From DASXSB01 sp036506275 (lineage in GTDB: Bacteria > Methylomirabilota > Methylomirabilia > Rokubacteriales > CSP1-6): a stretch of 43,831 nt of DNA. Of the stretch, positions 41,912 through 43,831 are shown in pieces. Made by a program: the position numbers and the translations under genes. The notes under the pieces were generated by a model that was not told the origin of the DNA, searched no databases, and saw only the letters and a list, made by a program, of their open reading frames with translations. The DNA lies in NCBI GenBank assembly GCA_036506275.1, contig DASXSB010000008.1, forward strand, positions 1 through 43,831, written 5' to 3'. Each line of letters starts with the position of its first letter. The first letter of the stretch is position 1.

Positions 41912-42901
41912 GTGGATCGACGCCACTTCGTCACCGGTCTTGGCTGCCTCTTGGCGTCGCCGCGCGCCGGCGAGGCGCAGCAGAGGCAAGCGTACCGTGT
42001 TGCATTCCTGACGCTCAATCCCCGCTCGGGGACGCCCGCGACACTGCTTGACGTCCTCCGCCAGGGATTCAAGGAGCTCGGGTACCACGAGGGTGAGAAT
42101 CTCGTCCTTGAGTACCGGTTCGCCGACGGGAATCGCGATCTTCTTCAGACCTTGACTCTGGAGTTGCTGAAGCTTCAGCCGGCGGTGATCGTGACCTTCG
42201 GCACGCCGGCGACGGTGGTGGCCAAGAACGCGGCACCGACATTGCCGGTCGTGTTCATCGGCGTCGGCGACCCGGTCGGCTCCGGGTTCGCCGAGAGTCT
42301 CGCTCGACCCCGGGGCAGACTCACCGGGTTCTCTTTCGTCGGGCCGGAGCTGGCGGCCAAGAACCTAGAGTTCCTCAAGCTGGCCGTCCCGGAGGCCTCG
42401 AACATCGCTGTCCTGGCACCGGGCGACCCGGACCAGCCACTCGGGCGAGCTGTGTGGAGTTCGCTGGAGCAGAGTGCTCGAGTCCTCCACGTGAGCCTCC
42501 AGCGATTCCAGATTCAGGGCACGGTGGAGCAACTCGACCGAGCGTTTGGTGCCATGGTGGCTCGACGGCCGGATGCCCTCCTCATACTGAACGATCCTCT
42601 CTTCTTTGTTCATCGGACCCGAATCCTGTCCGCGGCCGATCGGCTCCGCCTACCTACGATGTTCCAGGCGAAGCAATACGCCGTCGATGGAGCTCTGCTC
42701 GCCTACGCCCCGGATTACGCCGACCAAGGGAAGCGTGCGGCGCGCTACGTTGACAGGATTTTGAAGGGGGCAAACCCAGGCGATTTGCCCGTCGAGCAGC
42801 CCACGAAGTTCGAGCTGGTAATCAACGTGAAGACGGCGAGAGCCTTCGGACTCACGATACCGTCATCACTGCTGCTGCGAGCGGATCAGGTCATCGAGTG
42901 A
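41912..42901 (+). CDS. ABC transporter substrate-binding protein (PF04392 type), cassette gene
   Basis: 329 aa from GTG 41912. The N-terminus VDRRHFVTGLGCLLASPRAGEAQQ has twin arginines and a hydrophobic core, like Tat or Sec signals common in this family. The mature part matches the ABC_sub_bind family: RVAFLTLNPRSG, GFKELGYHEGENLVLEYRFADG, PVVFIGVGDPVGSGFAESLARPRG, and the C-terminal FELVINVKTARAFGLTIP. Such proteins bind small organic ligands in the periplasm; no permease or ATPase gene is adjacent, so it may be an orphan receptor. It is followed 31 bp later by an attC-like site. GTG 41900 is an alternative start. Confidence 0.9.
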   Translation: MDRRHFVTGLGCLLASPRAGEAQQRQAYRVAFLTLNPRSGTPATLLDVLRQGFKELGYHEGENLVLEYRFADGNRDLLQTLTLELLKLQPAVIVTFGTPATVVAKNAAPTLPVVFIGVGDPVGSGFAESLARPRGRLTGFSFVGPELAAKNLEFLKLAVPEASNIAVLAPGDPDQPLGRAVWSSLEQSARVLHVSLQRFQIQGTVEQLDRAFGAMVARRPDALLILNDPLFFVHRTRILSAADRLRLPTMFQAKQYAVDGALLAYAPDYADQGKRAARYVDRILKGANPGDLPVEQPTKFELVINVKTARAFGLTIPSSLLLRADQVIE

Positions 42902-42932
42902 TTCGCAGGACACGGTGTGCGCGCCCAGTGGC

Positions 42933-42990
42933 GTCGAACTTCAGGATCCAGTCGACGGCCTTCGGCCGCGGCTGATCCTGAGCGTTGGGC
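42933..42990 (+). other. attC-like recombination site (59-base-element type)
   Basis: Ends in GTTGGGC (42984-42990), a perfect GTTRRRY core, and begins with GTCGAAC (42933-42939), one mismatch from RYYYAAC. In between, AGGATC (42942-42947) pairs with GATCCT (42974-42979), and an inner CAG..GGCC/GGCC..CTG hairpin pairs with a bulge. Overall length is 58 bp. It would close a cassette carrying the ABC substrate-binding gene. Confidence 0.6.
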
Positions 42991-43030
42991 AGCTTGCTAC
43001 GAATTCCGAGCGTACTCTTAGGAAGATCAA

Positions 43031-43381
43031 ATGATTTCTGGTGTGCACGTAATTATCTACAGCACAAACGCCGAAGCTGATCGAGCATTTCTTCGCGATG
43101 TCATCGGATTCAAATCGGTGGATGCTGGTCATGGCTGGCTAATTTTCGCTCTGCCGCCAGCAGAAGCTGCATTACATCCGTCCGATGAGAATGGCGTCCA
43201 CGAACTCTATTTCATGTGCGACGATCTGAAGGCCGAGATGGCTTCTTTCGCGAAGAAGAACGTTGAGTGCTCTGAAGTTCAGGAAGCACGATGGGGCTCT
43301 ATCACTAAGATTCGGCTTCCCGGCGGAGGCGAGATCGGTCTTTATCAGCCAAAGCATCCTACAGCCTTAGGCCTAAAATGA
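43031..43381 (+). CDS. VOC (glyoxalase/bleomycin-resistance fold) protein, cassette gene
   Basis: 116 aa VOC-superfamily protein. It opens with MISGVHVIIYSTNAEADRAF followed by LRDVIGFKSVD, has HELYFMCDDLKAEMASFAKK and ends with GGEIGLYQP. His6 (GVHV), Glu (HELYF) and Glu (GGEIG) are the likely metal ligands. VOC proteins bind or detoxify small molecules and are frequent integron-cassette cargo. Base composition is clearly lower in G+C than the chromosomal part. AGGAAG precedes the ATG. It lies between the two attC-like sites. Confidence 0.9.
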   Translation: MISGVHVIIYSTNAEADRAFLRDVIGFKSVDAGHGWLIFALPPAEAALHPSDENGVHELYFMCDDLKAEMASFAKKNVECSEVQEARWGSITKIRLPGGGEIGLYQPKHPTALGLK

Positions 43382-43486
43382 ACCCCTTGCCAAACGTCTG
43401 TAAAACTCTCCGGGGGACTTTGTTGTGGTTGATCCTTCGTTCATGTGGCTTTCGTTCGCTGTCACTCTGATAACCAAACAACGGCT

Positions 43487-43550
43487 GCCCAACAACGCGC
43501 TGCACCGGACGCTCGCCTGCGGCTCGCGCCGGTGAGCTTAAACGTTGGGC
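43487..43550 (+). other. attC recombination site
   Basis: Begins with GCCCAAC (43487-43493), a perfect RYYYAAC, and ends with GTTGGGC (43544-43550), a perfect GTTRRRY; the two are exact complements. The interior contains the imperfect inverted pair CACCGG (43503-43508) / CCGGTG (43529-43534). Length 64 bp fits integron attC sites. The stretch 43382-43486 before it holds no recognised gene. Confidence 0.8.
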
Positions 43551-43569
43551 CGACGAATAACCGATGAGG

Positions 43570-43690
43570 TTACAGCTGATCGAGAAGCCGGTCGTACTCC
43601 CCGTGAGTGCCGATCCAGAACCACGTGATCTCGTCGCCCTCCATCAGACCAACCGCCCGATATCCGAGCGACACGCGAGCGGAGTAGATG
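43570..43690 (-). pseudogene. C-terminal fragment of a RelE/ParE-like toxin
   Basis: On the minus strand about 39 codons read IYSARVSLGYRAVG, then EITWFWIGTHGEYDRLLDQL. This is the C-terminal half of a RelE/ParE-superfamily toxin (the pattern IYSxRxxxxYRAVG...FWIGxHxxYD). Upstream of the Ile-Tyr the frame is only antisense of the SDR gene, so the N-terminal half and any antitoxin are gone. It is oriented against the other cassette genes. Confidence 0.65.
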
Positions 43691-43831
43691 ATGAACAGAC
43701 TGAATGGAAAGACCGCCGTGATCACCGGTGGCGCTACCGGCATCGGCCGTGCCGCAGCAAAGCGCTTCATCGAGGAGGGCGCCTTCGTCTTCATCTTCGG
43801 CCGCCGGCAGGAAGCGCTCGACGCCGTTGTG
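43688..43831 (+). CDS. Short-chain dehydrogenase/reductase (3' partial)
   Basis: The first 48 codons are in the window. After ATG 43688 (or 43691) comes NRLNGKTAVITGGATGIGRA, the SDR Rossmann motif TGxxxGIG, then AKRFIEEGAFVFIFGRRQEAL, with the Arg pair after the second strand suggesting NADP binding. The frame runs off the right edge. The start codon lies at the break point of the toxin fragment. It may be a third cassette gene. Confidence 0.85.
   Translation, partial: MMNRLNGKTAVITGGATGIGRAAAKRFIEEGAFVFIFGRRQEALDAVV

Noticed and set aside
1..43831. CRISPR arrays, rRNA genes and riboswitches
   Set aside because: No regularly spaced repeat-spacer pattern, no conserved rRNA stretch and no recognisable aptamer core was seen on either strand.

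Overview
The window is high-GC, densely packed bacterial DNA. Genes often overlap by a start/stop tetranucleotide (GTGA or TTGA). UbiD, UbiA and UbiE form a quinone operon, histidine kinases carry many GAF domains, and an ABC substrate-binding protein of the PF04392 type is present. Together these suggest an uncultured soil or subsurface lineage such as Candidatus Rokubacteria/Methylomirabilota or a relative. That placement is an inference from gene content, not from a marker gene.

Layout. 1-6239: a giant multi-GAF hybrid histidine kinase (N-terminus outside the window) overlapping an enoyl-CoA hydratase. 6307-7056: a glutaredoxin-DinB fusion read through an in-frame UGA. 7090-9948: a duplicated membrane protein, an FGE-sulfatase protein and an aminotransferase. 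9945-13671: a TPP enzyme, a FabH-like synthase with an unknown N-terminal domain, and a small helix-turn-helix protein behind a near-perfect sigma-54 promoter. 13888-16862: a thiol-redox operon with two more UGA-containing genes (a PDO/glutaredoxin-like protein and an exported peroxiredoxin), a gamma-glutamylcyclotransferase-like protein and a class III aminotransferase. 16870-19592: a small membrane protein, a DCC thiol oxidoreductase, a divergent HxlR/MATE pair around a palindromic operator, and a truncated thioesterase. 19824-22595: a Fis-type regulator and a GAF-GspE ATPase. 22588-25428: an MFS transporter, two small proteins and an epimerase. 25580-30686: cell-wall genes, including a serine hydrolase-NamZ fusion, a polysaccharide deacetylase and a putative glycoside hydrolase. 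30754-35278: a hydrolase, then the operon yraQ-like permease, ubiD, ubiA, ubiE (minus strand). 35364-39384: a response regulator divergent from a PAS/GAF hybrid kinase. 39471-40007: HU, tRNA-Gln and tRNA-Glu.

From tRNA-Glu rightward the sequence becomes a mobile island. It holds the last part of a serine recombinase whose final codons are the antisense of the tRNA, an insertion sequence with inverted repeats, the C-terminal part of an integron-type integrase cut exactly at the IS end, and cassette-like genes separated by attC-like sites (an ABC substrate-binding protein, a VOC protein, and an SDR beside a toxin remnant).

Most notable are three independent genes in which UGA replaces the catalytic cysteine codon of a redox fold, each followed at once by a hairpin suited to be a bacterial SECIS. 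Also notable are a recurring promoter layout (TANNNT, then exactly 6 nt, then the start codon) that implies leaderless mRNAs, and the truncated integron at the tRNA-Glu island. No selA/B/C/D gene lies in the window.
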